Assembly (NCBI GenBank): GCA_033030425.1
Contig: JAUFSD010000018.1
Location: 1,054,001-1,118,000, forward strand
Direction of reading: 5' to 3'
DNA length: 64,000 nucleotides
Source of the DNA: Verpa conica
Lineage: Eukaryota; Ascomycota; Pezizomycetes; Pezizales; Morchellaceae
Shown here: one piece after another, positions 1 to 12,700 of the stretch
Position numbering within the stretch: the first letter of the stretch is position 1
How the letters are laid out: each line of letters starts with the position of its first letter
Translations under genes and position numbers: made by a program
The notes under the pieces: generated by a model
Told to the model about the DNA's origin: nothing
Databases searched by the model: none
The model's input: the letters and a program-made list of their open reading frames with translations, nothing else

Positions 1-3000
1 CAATGCTTCAAACATATTGTTCATGTCCCGATTGGTGGGGGCATTATATTGAGGACTACTGCTTGACTCATTACCCGACCCATGAAAACCACCGTTGTTG
101 AAAAGAGCCGGATCCAAAGTAGGTCCACGGCCAGGGTTGTTCATTAGCACAGGAGACCCAAGCCTCCCAGGAGTTTGATGAAACCCAGGCTGACTAAAAG
201 TCGGGGAGCTCTGCGATCCTGATCCGAATCTCGAGTTGCTATAATCAAAATGGGGCTCTCCGGGAGATCGCTGAGATTGTGCATGGCTTGATTGGGTTTG
301 ACCAGGGTTGATAGTGGTAGGGGTATCGGGCGAAGACGGCATTGTTGCCGACTTCGACGGAGCAGGTTTAATAGGTGGGGGTGGCTTTGAATTGGTGTCA
401 GAAGCCTTCTTTTTCGAGAAAGAATGGGATTTGGTTCTGAGCTGTGGCGGGAGGTCATCTGGATTTGTGATACCCATCTGTGCCATCAACTTTTGCTGCT
501 TTGTTGGGCGAGGCTTACGGGTGGACATAGAAACCTCGATAGCTGGAGGTGGTTCTGAAGCAATCGGCATCCATCTATGTAATTCCGTCCGGAAAAAGTT
601 TGTCTCGTGCGCAAGGAGAATCTCTGCCCCTTCAATCTTCCGTAGGTAAAAACGCATAGTTGGTACCTCGGCAGATGTCAACATGACAGGTGATGTCGTG
701 TATGGGCGAACGTACTCCCGAAAGTCAGTTGCTGCTTTAATAATGTTGTTGAGGCAATCTAATTCGTCGGGTATAAACGGAAGATTTGGAATCTCATTAT
801 GCCATTCGATAAGATCTTCAAGTTTAGGTCGAGCAGCGTCTCGAGGTATCTTCACACGATAGTCACAAATAGGACAAGTATACTTATCGTCCTCCTTGAC
901 CTTGCCTCTAGCAATCTTGAGACATTTTCCGTGGTACCTTTTCGATGTTAGACAATCTCGAAAATATCACAGAAACACGACCGACATACCATTCATGACA
1001 GACTTCGCACTCAATCATCATCCCAGCTTCAGGCTGTCTACAAATGCAAAAGACCTCTCTAGGTCTTCCGCTCCTAGAATTCTCACCAAAAGGCCCACCA
1101 CTCTTCGGTTCTGGACTAGGCTCTCTGCTAGATGGCTCAACAGGGGTTCTGGGTCGATCATCCAGGGCAAAACAGTGCTCATTACGCCCTTCCACATAAG
1201 CCATGTGTTGACCCAGAATATGTAATGGCGCATTCGCTTTTCCAAACAACTTTTTGCCTCGCCTCATCCAATCTTCATGCCGCTTCTGTTCCTTTTCTAG
1301 ATCAATTGTTCCGACCGGCTTGCTGTGGAGCTCCATTAACGAATCTAAAACTTCTCTAACATCTTTGTAGTGTGGTCTCTTTGATAGATCGTTCTCTTTA
1401 CTCTGATCATACAGTGAAATGATTTGGCGATGTGCCTCCCGCTGTTTGTTGAGGATCTGGTCGACCTGAGCCAAGGTTTCTCTAGAAACCGGTAATGTCG
1501 AAGCCTGACTTGAGAGAGCTTCCAATTGCTGGAAGTGCACAACATCCGCTCTCATTAGTTCTTTGGCCTTGGCCTCCCACATATCTCCTCCTTCTTTCTG
1601 ACTCTTTAGGAACATCATCTGCTCATTGTTATCTGGGATTCCAAGATCAAGACCTTGTTTTATCATATCCGCAGTTTCATTAAGATCCATAAACCTTCCA
1701 CGAGATTCTCTTGCTAGATCGACCCACTTCAACTGCCGAACAATCTTCTCCAGCAGATCCGTCTCAGCCAAATCAACATTAAAACTCTTCCCTGTTTCGA
1801 CAAGTTCCTCATAATTAGCCGTCGTCAAAGCACCTGGAGTAGCTAAAGCAGTTCTCGCGCGCAACTGAAAATCCCGAATTGCATCAGCTCTTTCACGCAG
1901 CTGGTCAATTTCCGGGCACTCAAAACCTATGGTCTCAGCATTCTCCAGAAGCTTGAGAATACTGTCCAGCTTCCTGTGCTCGCGTTCTTTTTCTTCCATC
2001 TCCGCCTGTTTAGAACTCCCTTTCCTCCATGCTTTCTCATTTTTCCTCCGATTCTGCTGCTTACGTGATATGTAAGGGGTAGCTTCATCAACCCATTCCT
2101 GTGCACGTTCCACAAAAGCCTTGAGAGGTGCAAGCTCCGGAATGTAGCACGGAATCCGCTCACCCTCAGACAAAAGTGATTTCAAAACTTTCAATGCAGG
2201 TCGAGGGGTGTCTAACATTGTTCTTTCCAATTTTGCCGCCCAAGCGTTTGGCATATGTGCCTTATCATAAACCTTCTGTACAAGCTCTTCAAGGGTTTCA
2301 TCCTCCATCTGAAGCCGTAAAGTGAGATTCGATACGTCACAATCGCAAATATCGCGGTAGTGCGACGGGCAAGTGACATTTGTAGTGCAGGAGCATGTGA
2401 CCTGTGAAAGGTAGCAGTAAACCTTACACACCCCACACTGGTATTGATCTTCACTCAGTTCCTCACCCTCGGGAAGGACTGATTGTTTAATGTCTGGAAC
2501 CTGATCAAGCAAACCACGACGTTCAGCAAACTCTTTATCTTTTATTCGCGCAAGAGCGGGTGAAAGCCTAATCCAAGGAAAAAAACGATTAGCAATAGTG
2601 ACTCTATAAAATTACGGAAGGGCCAACGGACCATTGTGATGTTCGAATACTAGTATCTCTTGCAGCAGCAGTAAGTAGTAATTCATCGTGCGAGAAGACA
2701 GGCGCTTTCCGAAATTCTTGGTATCTATTAACACCCTCTTGGCCAAACGGTTCCCAATCTGAAGGTGCAAAGTTGACCGCCTCATTGAAATTGAACTAGG
2801 TCGGGTTAGCTAAATTGGGGTGCTACTAATAGCTAAAAGATAACTTACGCCATGGTTAAATCCAGCATGGTATGCCTGTGGAAATGTTACAACAAACTGC
2901 CCTGCTCTCTGATCCAACGCATAAACTGTGACTCCAGCCTTCATCAGTTGATGGGGAGTTAGCAGAGTAACCAATTGAAACAAAAGGTCTGGCTGCTGCT

Positions 3001-5521
3001 CAAACAGCTCTGGTACAGCTTCTCTCATGGCATTTTCAAACTTCTCTGCATCTGCTCCCGGAATTCCGTACCAAGTTTTGGTAGATCCGAAGTGCTGATA
3101 ATTGGCGGAATAGGTATAATGATCCTCATTGTGCCAACAAAACGTTGAGAAGCACATACCGACATACAACCAAGGTACAGTCATCCCAGAAACATCGGAC
3201 TTGATATGCCTAAACAATGATTCAGGATGAAGAGGTAGGTTGTTAAGATTCCATGGGTCGGTTGAGTATGTGTTGATCGGTTGCTTTTCAATGGTCGGAA
3301 ATCCGCTTCCATGGGTGGTTGAGTGAATGTCTGCGCCATATTCAACTTCCACTGTCTCATGAACACTCTCCACCAATCTCCAAAACTCCCGTTCCACATC
3401 GTCTTCGGTAACAGGCCGTGGCTTGTTCAGAACGGGATCGAACGGCATTTTCGATTGGAAGTAGTGATTCTTGAAATTATTCGCCTTCTCTTGGAATTGT
3501 CGCAACGAATAAATCTCGCCATCAGCGAAACCGTAGTCTCCGGTCCCGACCAGACAGCGATCACAGTACCAATCTCGGTCAGGAACGCTCTTGAGAACAG
3601 GATCCAGGCAGTAAGTATGGTAGCCATGGTCACAGCTATCGCAAAGAAGCAGATTAACCATGTCATCACCACGCCCGCACTTCTCACACTTCTATACAAA
3701 AATTAGACACCGAAAAGGATATTAATAAAATTGGAGAAAAGTACCTCGCCCGGATTGCTGTTGTTGCGATCACCATTCAAGGTCCTCGGTGTAGATGAAG
3801 GTCTGTGCAGTGTCATGTGCGATCCAGCTACCATCGGAGCCGGTTCTGGCGGAAGATCAGCAAGCGATCTCGGCTAAGCGCTACCAACTTCAAAGAAACC
3901 CGAGAATTTTAGAATTTTTTCTTACCCTTCTTCAGCCGCTTACTTCGCCTCTCGCCATTCTCCGAGTCGTCACCATTCATGTCTTTAGCTAATTCTTTGC
4001 TATCCATAACACCATTTTCCTGGCTGTGACCACGCTTGAGAACAGACCCGAAAGACGATCCTTCGGGAGTATTTCGTTTACTCGGCGTAACCCCATTCTC
4101 AATTCTCCTAGCATTACTAGCCGGGGTCAGTCCTGAATCTACTTCCCTCCTATTTCCATTTGCCGCATTTAGCGGTGTGAAACTTGCGGGGCCGACATTG
4201 ACTGGTGTGAATCCACTTCCATTATTGACGGGAGTGAAACCACCATTCATGGCGGGAGTCGAGCCGCGAATTGGAGTCGCGTCTGTCATATCAGTGTCGG
4301 ATTTATCAGGAGTGCCTCTTAACGATCCTGCGAGGGTAGCTGAGGCTCTAATTGCGGGAGAATCTGGTGGCAGACTGCCCAATGGGGAGTTTAATGGCTT
4401 ATCCAATGGCAATTTTTTGATTGGCGACCCAGCTGGTGAAGGTGTTATGGGGCCTCTCAGCTCCGCCTCAATTTGTTGCTGCACACCCGGCTTCGCTGAT
4501 TTGACCCACTCCTCATAGGGATGAAGGTATCGTTGGTAAGAGTTTTTCAGTGAAGTGGATAAGCTGGACATGATTTTTCCTGAATATCCTAAATCTCTCC
4601 CAATCTCCGCCCACTTTTTGTGCTTGCAAACATTGTTGAATCCCCCCCTAATCTCGACAGCCTTTTTCAAGCGATATAGGTCGAGTGGTCTCTTATCAAC
4701 CGAAGGAAATCTATTCAGATTTGTACCGTGCTGCTTGTGATATTTGGAGAGCTGATCAAGATAGTTCAAGTTTGCTCTAGTACCTATAGTACGCGAAAAC
4801 CCCAAAGGAATATGATGTCAGCTTATGAGAAATTACCACGATCATCCTCGGGTGCAACAGTAAAGTATCTATTGCAATAGTGAGACCATAATTACCTCCT
4901 TCTACAGAGTTGAGCTCCTGTCTTCTAGTGCGAAAATGAAATCGCTAATTACACATACACAATGTTAGCAAAAAATCTAATGCAGTGCAAGTGAATGCAA
5001 CAAAATTAAAGAATTTTAGGCTTAGAAAATAGTAGTGTTGAGCCGGATAAGCGACGGACGCAAGGAAAAAAAAAAAATAGCAGAAATGTCCCACAAACCT
5101 CAGTGTCCACCGCGAAGTCTGGGTTCCAACTATCTGGTGGAATAATTTTGCAGATTCCATATTTCTTCCCCTCGTCTGAGATGCCTTTAATGTATTCAAA
5201 TGGGTCCTTCCATTGCTCCAATGTTGGTCTGTAGGTTGGTGCTTCAGCAAGGCCGTGAGGTCGTATTCGCTTTGGGTTTTCTTTAGTTGTGGAACTCCTC
5301 CTCTCCACCGTAGACATGTCCAACGCCTGTGCCTTTCGGGAGCTTAGCGGAGCAGATTGGTAGCCACCAGGCCCGGGGTGAGTAGTCGGTATGCTCCCTC
5401 CTCCTCCCCCTCCTCCACCTCCAGGACCACCGGCTTTCATTCTCGTTGAAGGGGCGCGAGGTGACGGACGTGCCGACGAGGCCGCCGCTGAAGACGACGA
5501 CGACGTAGCAGCAGCCGGCAT
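1..5521 (-). CDS. KDM5/JARID1-family histone H3K4 demethylase (3' end outside window)
   Basis: Nuclear JmjC enzyme that removes methyl groups from histone H3 lysine 4. Reading down the minus strand: a low-complexity Ala/Ser/Gly N-terminus; JmjN (about 5300-4900, exons joining near DFAVDTE and RFHFRTRRQELNSVEGG); ARID (about 4790-4510, RANLNYLDQLSKYHKQHG); a linker with repeated FTPVN/FTPLN units; a PHD finger (3710-3550, CEKCGRGDDMVNLLLCDSC); JmjC (3280-2810) with the iron-binding pair in FCWHNEDHYTYS and the later His in FPQAYHAGFNHG; a C5HC2 zinc finger (about 2440-2320); a PLU-1-like helical region; and a second PHD finger split by an intron near 985. The domain order is that of the whole KDM5 family. 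The start is the ATG at 5521, directly before MPAAATSSSS. The coding sequence is still open at base 1, so the C-terminus is missing. Iron and 2-oxoglutarate dependence is family knowledge. Family call near certain, exon edges approximate. Confidence 0.95.
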
Positions 5522-7995
5522 TACACAAGATGATGTTTGTTTTATTCCGTGGTGGGAATGGTAGTGGGAATGGTTGAATTTGATGGGGGCGGAAGCGGAT
5601 GTAGATGTGGGGTGTGTCGGACTCTTATATGGATGGGTCTGAAGGGAGCTACAGCAGGTCTTCTAGTTGCAAGCGTATTATTGCAGGACTGCGGATGTTC
5701 ATCCAAGCCAAGCATATGTATGGCAAGAATCAACGCAACTGAACAGCTACAATAAACCGTCTAATACCGTACAGTAGATATCTTCAGTCTAGCCGAGAAA
5801 AAGAGCTATCTGTCCGTAGAGACGGTCGGAAGATGGGAGAGATGGCGAGATGGAAGGAATGACGGGGGGGGGGGAGGATGAAGGGAAGGGAACGGGAACA
5901 AAATCGGGGAAGAGATCAGACTGAGGAAATACTACGATAGCCTCCGTCCAGGGATCATGTGTGTGGCTGTTATGGGTTATGGGTGGAGGGGTGGGCCGTT
6001 CGTGGAAGATATGGCTTTTTCCTTGCTGACAGCCGCCCGGGGGGGGGGGGTTTGATGGCTCGACGAAACAGCAACAGCGGTAGAGGATAGCGGATGAGCG
6101 GGGAGATCCCTTGGGGGGGATAGAGGGTAGTAGTGAAAAGTAGTGAGCAGTAGTGAGCAGTAGTGGGTAGTAGTGGGTAGTAGTGGGCAGTAGCAGCACC
6201 AGCAGCACCAGCAGCAGCAGTGAATAGCTGTAGCAATAGAGTACCCTAGCAGCAGCAGCAGCGGGGGATGTGAGGGAATGCGAAGAATTGGACGCAAGTG
6301 TAATATGTATGTATGTAGGTAGAGAGTGTACGGCGTGGGCGGCTTGCGCTAACCGCGTGCACTGATTGAGAAACAAGTACCTCAAAACGAAAGTGAGTGA
6401 GAGGGAGGAAATAGACCAGGCGGAGAGGGCGTGAGAAGGGAGGGAGAGACAACCAGCTGCAACACACGCGAGGAAAAGATTGGTAGCACCCAAAGAAAAT
6501 ACATACATACCCACGCATACATATCATACCATCATCCACCCATCCGTCCAGCCTACCTGCCTGCCTGCCTGCCATGCCCATTCATACATGCCCATACATG
6601 CCCATACATAATGTATACATGTAGTACATGTACCCGCGCACATCATACCAAAGTCCTTACATAGATATTATCTACTAATATGCCCTGAGATACATTGCTC
6701 AAAGCTACATACTTGCGCTCTTTTAATTGTTTACCCGTTCCCAAGTGATCTTCCCCCCCCGAGTCTCGACGAGTCTCAACGAGTCATCCAAACGTAATTG
6801 GGCATATACAATACCGCCACTAGGGTTCGTGTTGCAAAGAACAAGACGCCGCATTACATTACGCACTCGCTACCAGCAAAAGAAGAAAAAAGACCCCCCC
6901 AAAGGCAATTGGGAAAAACCCACGACATGTATGTTCACCCGCTGACGAGCAGGAGGAGACCGTCCCAGCAGTCAGTCAATTCCCCATGCGTCAAATGACC
7001 AATGGCAGTCCATATTCGGCCGGTGGACGTTGCTGGACCCCGATCCAGCTAGCTATATTCCCCTTCCGACCGCCGCAAGCGACCCTGCTCTGCCTCTCTG
7101 AATTTTCCAGATTTCGAACCGGGCCAAACATATTTGCTCCCACCGCAGCCGCAGCCAGATGGATGTCCTTGGAGCGTGGTATGTATGGTGTGGGAGACGT
7201 CGGCCGTCCGCCGTCAAGCTCTTGTCCAATATCCAACTGCTCTCCGCTTGGCTCGCCCGTTTCGGTCACCATGGGATCCTGTGCAGGGCGCCGGCGATCT
7301 GAGACACCCATCCACACACCCACCCTACTTACCCATCCGTCCATCAGCACTGACGAGCAGCAGCAAGGAGGTTGGACGCAAACAAGATATGACCGACGTC
7401 AGGTCGCCATCCCGACTTCACCTCTCCAACCTCTTATTTCAACCTCACTCTTCGCCCCCGACTCTTAATCATGCACACCGATAGCACTGAAACCCAATAA
7501 ATGTTTGTTGCGAGCTTTATCCGAGCCGCGCAAGAAATCAAATTCCGAAATAAGCGAACCATACAAAGGAACCACTATTATTTGGTAGGCCCGCTTTCAG
7601 TCCCGACTGGTATTTATATATATGATCCGATTCCCGAGACCACCACCATGCCTGTAAGATAGAGAGAGGCACGTTCCGTATAGCCTTTGTCGCCTTGCGA
7701 TTGCGACTTGCCCTTCTGAGACACATTTTATTTGTTTTATGATTTTCCCCGCGCATCGGCTATCGTGCTCCCCAGGGGAAAAAATTGTGTAAATGTAAAC
7801 GTCTGGTTGATTGATTCCTTGTTCTACTAAATTATTACGTACTTGACATGTGCCCTCCTGGTCGCGATGCACAAACTGTATAAAGCTGGCACAGAACAAT
7901 AGTTCAAATGAGGTTTTTATCATCCTAAGAAAAAAAAATACAGATATAGATGAAATGAGATACATGTGGTGCATGTACTTGCTTCTCACAGCAAC
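5522..7995. other. Intergenic: KDM5 upstream region, simple repeats
   Basis: No convincing gene. The first 1.1 kb upstream of the KDM5 start is rich in microsatellites: GTAGTG-type repeats near 6120-6195, CAG/CAGCAC runs near 6190-6260, and CCTG and CATGCC/CATAC repeats near 6550-6620. Short open frames in several overlapping phases here are low-complexity and show no motif, so I read them as non-coding. The stretch 6650-7500 shows no recognisable feature. Confidence 0.6.
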
Positions 7996-9783
7996 TTAAA
8001 GGTTCGACTTTACAGGTTCCCTAGGCCCGAAAACCTCCCAAGCCTCATCAAACCCAGCACCCCTTACCCACGCCTTCGGACCTCCGTGGCAGTCAGCCAA
8101 CCCTTCACCACTGTCAATACCTATAAATCCGTCAGCAAACTCACAGTCAATACAAAGAAATGCAGTACAAAAAAAATACTACTAACCCATTGCGGCAACA
8201 TTCTTCCACATATCCCCTACAACCGGCAAGTCCACCCCAGCGCCACTATATCTCGCTGCGAGCCTCTCCCCATTCATCAGTGCCCTAGTGGTCTTGATAG
8301 TATGCCCATCATCCTCTATATGGATTGCACGCTCAATCAGACCAAGCCATGGATTCGAAATATTAGCATGCGAGACTTTAGGAACATAATTTACAATCTC
8401 GTCCAAGTGTAGCTCTGGCGTGGCTATTGCGGCGTATATGAGCATGTCAAAGCGAGCCTTCCATTCCACGAGGCGGGCCTTATTTTCTGGAGTAATCCAG
8501 TCTTGGGAATTGAATACTGTAAGGCAGATGGATGCTGTGAGGCAGTGCAATAGATAAAAGTCTACTCTAACAACCTTATCCTTCCGCATAGCACCGCCAA
8601 ACATGAAGGCTTTGTAACTATTAATTAGCTTGATATATGTAATCGGCGGAGATCAACCGGAAGTATACCCGAGATATTGATTGATTCGGCTACCTTCTCG
8701 TCGAGTTTTTCGATGGGTACCCGGTATTGCTTTGCATACGAAGCAACGACATCTTGTCCCTCTGTGATGAGGGCTCCGAGTGACTTCAGGATATCCTTGG
8801 TTGCTAATTTCTTGATTTTTGGATCATTGCGCATCTCCTCGAGAAGCTCCCTGAGTGACTTATCGCCGGCGTCCTTCAAGAATTAAAAAAAAAAAAAATT
8901 AATATATACCGATACCTTAACATAGATTTATAAAGAGAGAGAGAGTTCAGACCTTCGTAGCCGCAGCTTCCTTCTCTATCTTAAACATGATATCCTTCCC
9001 CCAACAATACCTCCATCCCACTGCCTGCGCAAGTCCCTCCGCAATGAGTCCTGGAATCTCAAACTCCACCCCATGCGAGATACGAATCATTCCATGATAA
9101 AGCCCTATCCAACGACAAAACCATCATCAGCGACACAATCAGAGTACCTTCCCCCTAGTATACTCACCAGAAATACACCTAACAAGTAAATCATCTGCCG
9201 ATTCCGTCCCTGCAAATAACCACTTCTGCAGCATCTTCTTCCACCCCATCTCCGCCATCTCCTTCTGGAAGAATGCGAGGAATTCGGGATAATACTCGTT
9301 TTTTTCTATGTACTTGTCCCATTTGCTTTTATCGGCTAGGTCTTGCAGGATTTGTGGGTCAAGATCAGTACATGGACGCTGTGCCTCTTTCGTGCGGGTG
9401 TAGATGTTTCGAAGGTCAGTAGGGGAAGCCCCGAAGTCGTAGCATGTTAGAAGGTCTTCGGGAATGTGGTTCTAATGATGTTAGGAATTTATATTCTTGG
9501 AGAAAAGAGGGAGGAAAAATCAGTGTAGGAGTCATACAATATATCCTAATAAATGTCAGTGTGCTAATATAGCAAAGAAAAAGAAAGAAAAAAAGGGGGG
9601 GAACCCCTAGATTTGTGGGAAATCCATACCTAAACTATGTGAGTACCCGTGATTTTCCTGCTCATTTCTTTGGAGGAGTTCGCTGACTGTACGGGAACTT
9701 TCAGCGGTGATGCCTGGTAAGGACATTAGTCCACCCCTCCCAGGCACCAGCGCAAAACTCTTATCTACAGTCTGAGTCGTCAT
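7996..9783 (-). CDS. Questin oxidase-like (Baeyer-Villiger-type, DUF4243 family) protein
   Basis: Family of fungal oxygenase-like enzymes that includes questin oxidases acting on anthraquinone polyketides, and AflY-type proteins. Family landmarks seen: [17 protein letters not shown] at the N-terminus, then [35 protein letters not shown] text across an intron near 9140, and the C-terminal block [13 protein letters not shown]...[13 protein letters not shown]. The first ATG in frame is at 9783 (MTTQTVDKS). Exon 1 (9783-9630) ends in phase 1 and the exon starting at 9471 is in phase 0, so an 8-nt microexon at 9538-9545 (between canonical GTATG donors and TTAG acceptors) is needed to keep the frame. 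The last exon begins after an intron near 8125-8170 and ends at TAA 7996-7998. No polyketide synthase or other cluster gene lies nearby, so the substrate is unknown. Confident of the family, not of the reaction. Confidence 0.85.
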
Positions 9784-12700
9784 GGTTCTCAATTGGAATT
9801 GGGAGTATATAGATCTGGGTCTCTAATGATCGGTATACGGGTATTGACTTCTGAGAGGATGTCCTAGCAAAGAGCTTATAGTCGACGGAACCCACAGATA
9901 TTTATACAGTATTTTAACCCGTATTCGAAACGAGACTTGAACAAAAAAAAAAGATAAGTAATAAGTCTCTGTTTACTGGCCCGTAAATCCTGGCATATAG
10001 AGCACTCTTTTAATACTTAACTCCGAATCTAGACCTTATGTACGTTGTCTCAAACCCAGAACATTTTCTGCACTTAATCGACGTACTGGATCTAACGACC
10101 TGTTATATTCACTCGTCATAACGGATGGCTACACAATACTAAGCCCCCCTCCTCCTCCCCCTCGTTCGTTCCAATCAAGATAAGGAAGATGAATTCTGTA
10201 TGACAATTACCTATGACGGTGGTAGATACATATATTGACATCATATGTAGTGAGAACATCTGTATATATATTACAGTTCACCTATAACCTACACTAGAAC
10301 TATTAATGATATGTATATGCACCTGCTTATGCAGTGACTATTTTTGTTTTTTTTTATATTTTTTTTCCCCGCAATAACCCATGGGATGTGCCACCCTGAT
10401 AACGTGGCCCATGCGGCTGAGACACCGGGGTCGTATGAAGATCTCAGGGAATCGAAAAAAAAAAAAACCTTTCCCACCAATACCAGCACACTAGCCACAA
10501 CAGTTTTTAGAAAAACATCTACGTATGATCCTACAATAGGCTAACCGCCCCCCTCCCCCCTTCTAACTAGACAAGGTAACTTCTTGAGTATACCAACACA
10601 CTTTAGCTACTCTAAGGTCAGGCTTAAATAAAAATACTATATAGAGTCCTAGTAGTACACCACTCCTAGCAATAATTTTTATTCTTTTATTCTAATTTAT
10701 ATTTTTTTTATATTGCCCTAAATCCTAGGCTAGAGTGGGTAGAATACACTCAAAAGGCTGTGTCTTGGGCAGAGGCTTTGGTGGCTAGGTAGTATAAAGG
10801 TCTTATTCAGCCTTGGTACCACTATGCGACTATGACTAAGGACAAATAAAATAAATGTCTTGGCGGAGCTAGACTGAGGATAAAGAGACCTACGGGCATG
10901 TTAACATAGATGATCTCCTCAACCACAACTTTTTCTTGAGAAATACTACAAGAATGTCTTATCTCTTTATCAAAATGAGAGTCCTCTTAGCTCCCCCTGT
11001 TGTTCGTTAACCCCGTAGAACGTTTTTCAACGATCCACTCGAACTCGGAGACCAAAACAAAAAAAACCCATGATGATAGCAAGTAGTGGAGTTGAAACGA
11101 GAGCCGTTTACGGTACAATCGCCCTATAAGGATTCGGGCTATAAGAACATATAGTCCGATCTGAACAAGGATCACCTTATGTGCACTAGGACTTTCCTAT
11201 AATAACTACTCTATAAGAATATGATATTACACAAAACTCATATCCTCATAGGGCGATCATACTATAGTACGTTATCCGACGTATAATAGTTGGAGTGGCA
11301 GCTAATGAACACTCAAAATAGTGGGATCGGGGGTTGAGAAATCAGATGACCACTTTTACATGTTGACCTAAATAGAGTACGACTTTTTATCTATTATGTA
11401 CGTAGTGAAATCTAACATCTAATAGGACCTTGGTGGCTTCAAAGGTGACGTAAATAAGGCCATCGGAGACCTCACTTCGAGGATAGAATCGAGGTTTGGT
11501 AGAATGGAGAGAAAAAAAACGTTGGGGGGGCCTTAAAACTGGAATTGTAAAAAAAAAAAAAAAAAAACCATGCGAATACAAATACGAAGATCGGCGACTT
11601 GAAAACTGAAATCAAGACAGTTGTGTGGCGAAGTTCGTATTCTACTTGCGGGGGGGCGTCACTGATACGTATACTGTATTTACGAGTCGCCCATTAACTC
11701 AACGCTAGTATTTGTTAGGCTGCTGTGTTTCTCATAGAGACTTACCTTGAGGAGCGCAATATGTTTACCAAGAAGCAGCCACTTGCAATACCTCAAGTTA
11801 GTCTTGAACCGACTCAGGTCGCTTCTAAGCTCGAGCCAAAAGAATGGCTTGTCGGCTGGCAGATCCTTTGTAGCGTTGTGCTTTAGAAGGGCACGTTGTT
11901 ACCTAGATTGTTTCGCTCCAATGTGGAGCTTGTACTTTTAGTTTGCGATGTCACTAGCAGTTTTATGACTAGTCATTTTAATGTTCATGAGTCGTCAGAT
12001 TACTATTTACTAAATACGTGGTGCAACCTTTTAATATCAAGCTTCTTACAAATCTAGGCGATCCCACGGTGGCTGTAGTAGATATAATGAGCCAAGTCTA
12101 GGCATCCGAGCAGTAGGGCAGCTTCCGGGCGTGCCGAAGGGCCTAGATATGTACTGGAGCCCCATTGTCCCAAACCTATGTCAATCAACTTAAATCCAAC
12201 CCTAACCGAAACAAAAGTATCAGCAAAATAAAGATATTAATTCATCTAGCCAACTATCTACTGCCCGGATAACGACTGATGTGCTTTACAACAAGAAAGA
12301 AAAGAAACCCCATCTTCTACTCAAATACTCTGACATACACAACTTCTACCTAGCGATGTAGATGAGCCGATAAAGAAAGAAACTTGACAGAGGCCAGCTA
12401 AAAAGAATACACAAAACGCCATAGCCAGTGATGCGCCTATGCCGTTTCAGTGACGGCAATACAATACAGTACGAAGATCCCCCTCCTAAACCAGCCAGCC
12501 CAACATCCCAGAATTAAGTACCAACGAAACAAAGAGACCCATAAAGAAGAGGATTGAACCAGCGGGAAAATCCCCGACCGGCTCTATGCTTGGATATGTG
12601 TAGGCATGGTGGGAAAAGAGCTTAGCGGCAGCAATGATGAAGGCTTAATTCGCTCTTGTTACTGTGGACACTGGAGGTGTTAACTAGAGGCTTGAGAGGA

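Noticed and set aside
6986..7484. Overlapping frames upstream of KDM5 on both strands
   Set aside because: Three frames overlap on both strands with Pro/Ser/Arg-rich composition and no motif; typical of GC-rich non-coding DNA.
11747..11941. Possible transposase fragment (reverse frame reads like coding with several stops)
   Set aside because: Too many stops and no diagnostic residues; cannot be separated from chance.
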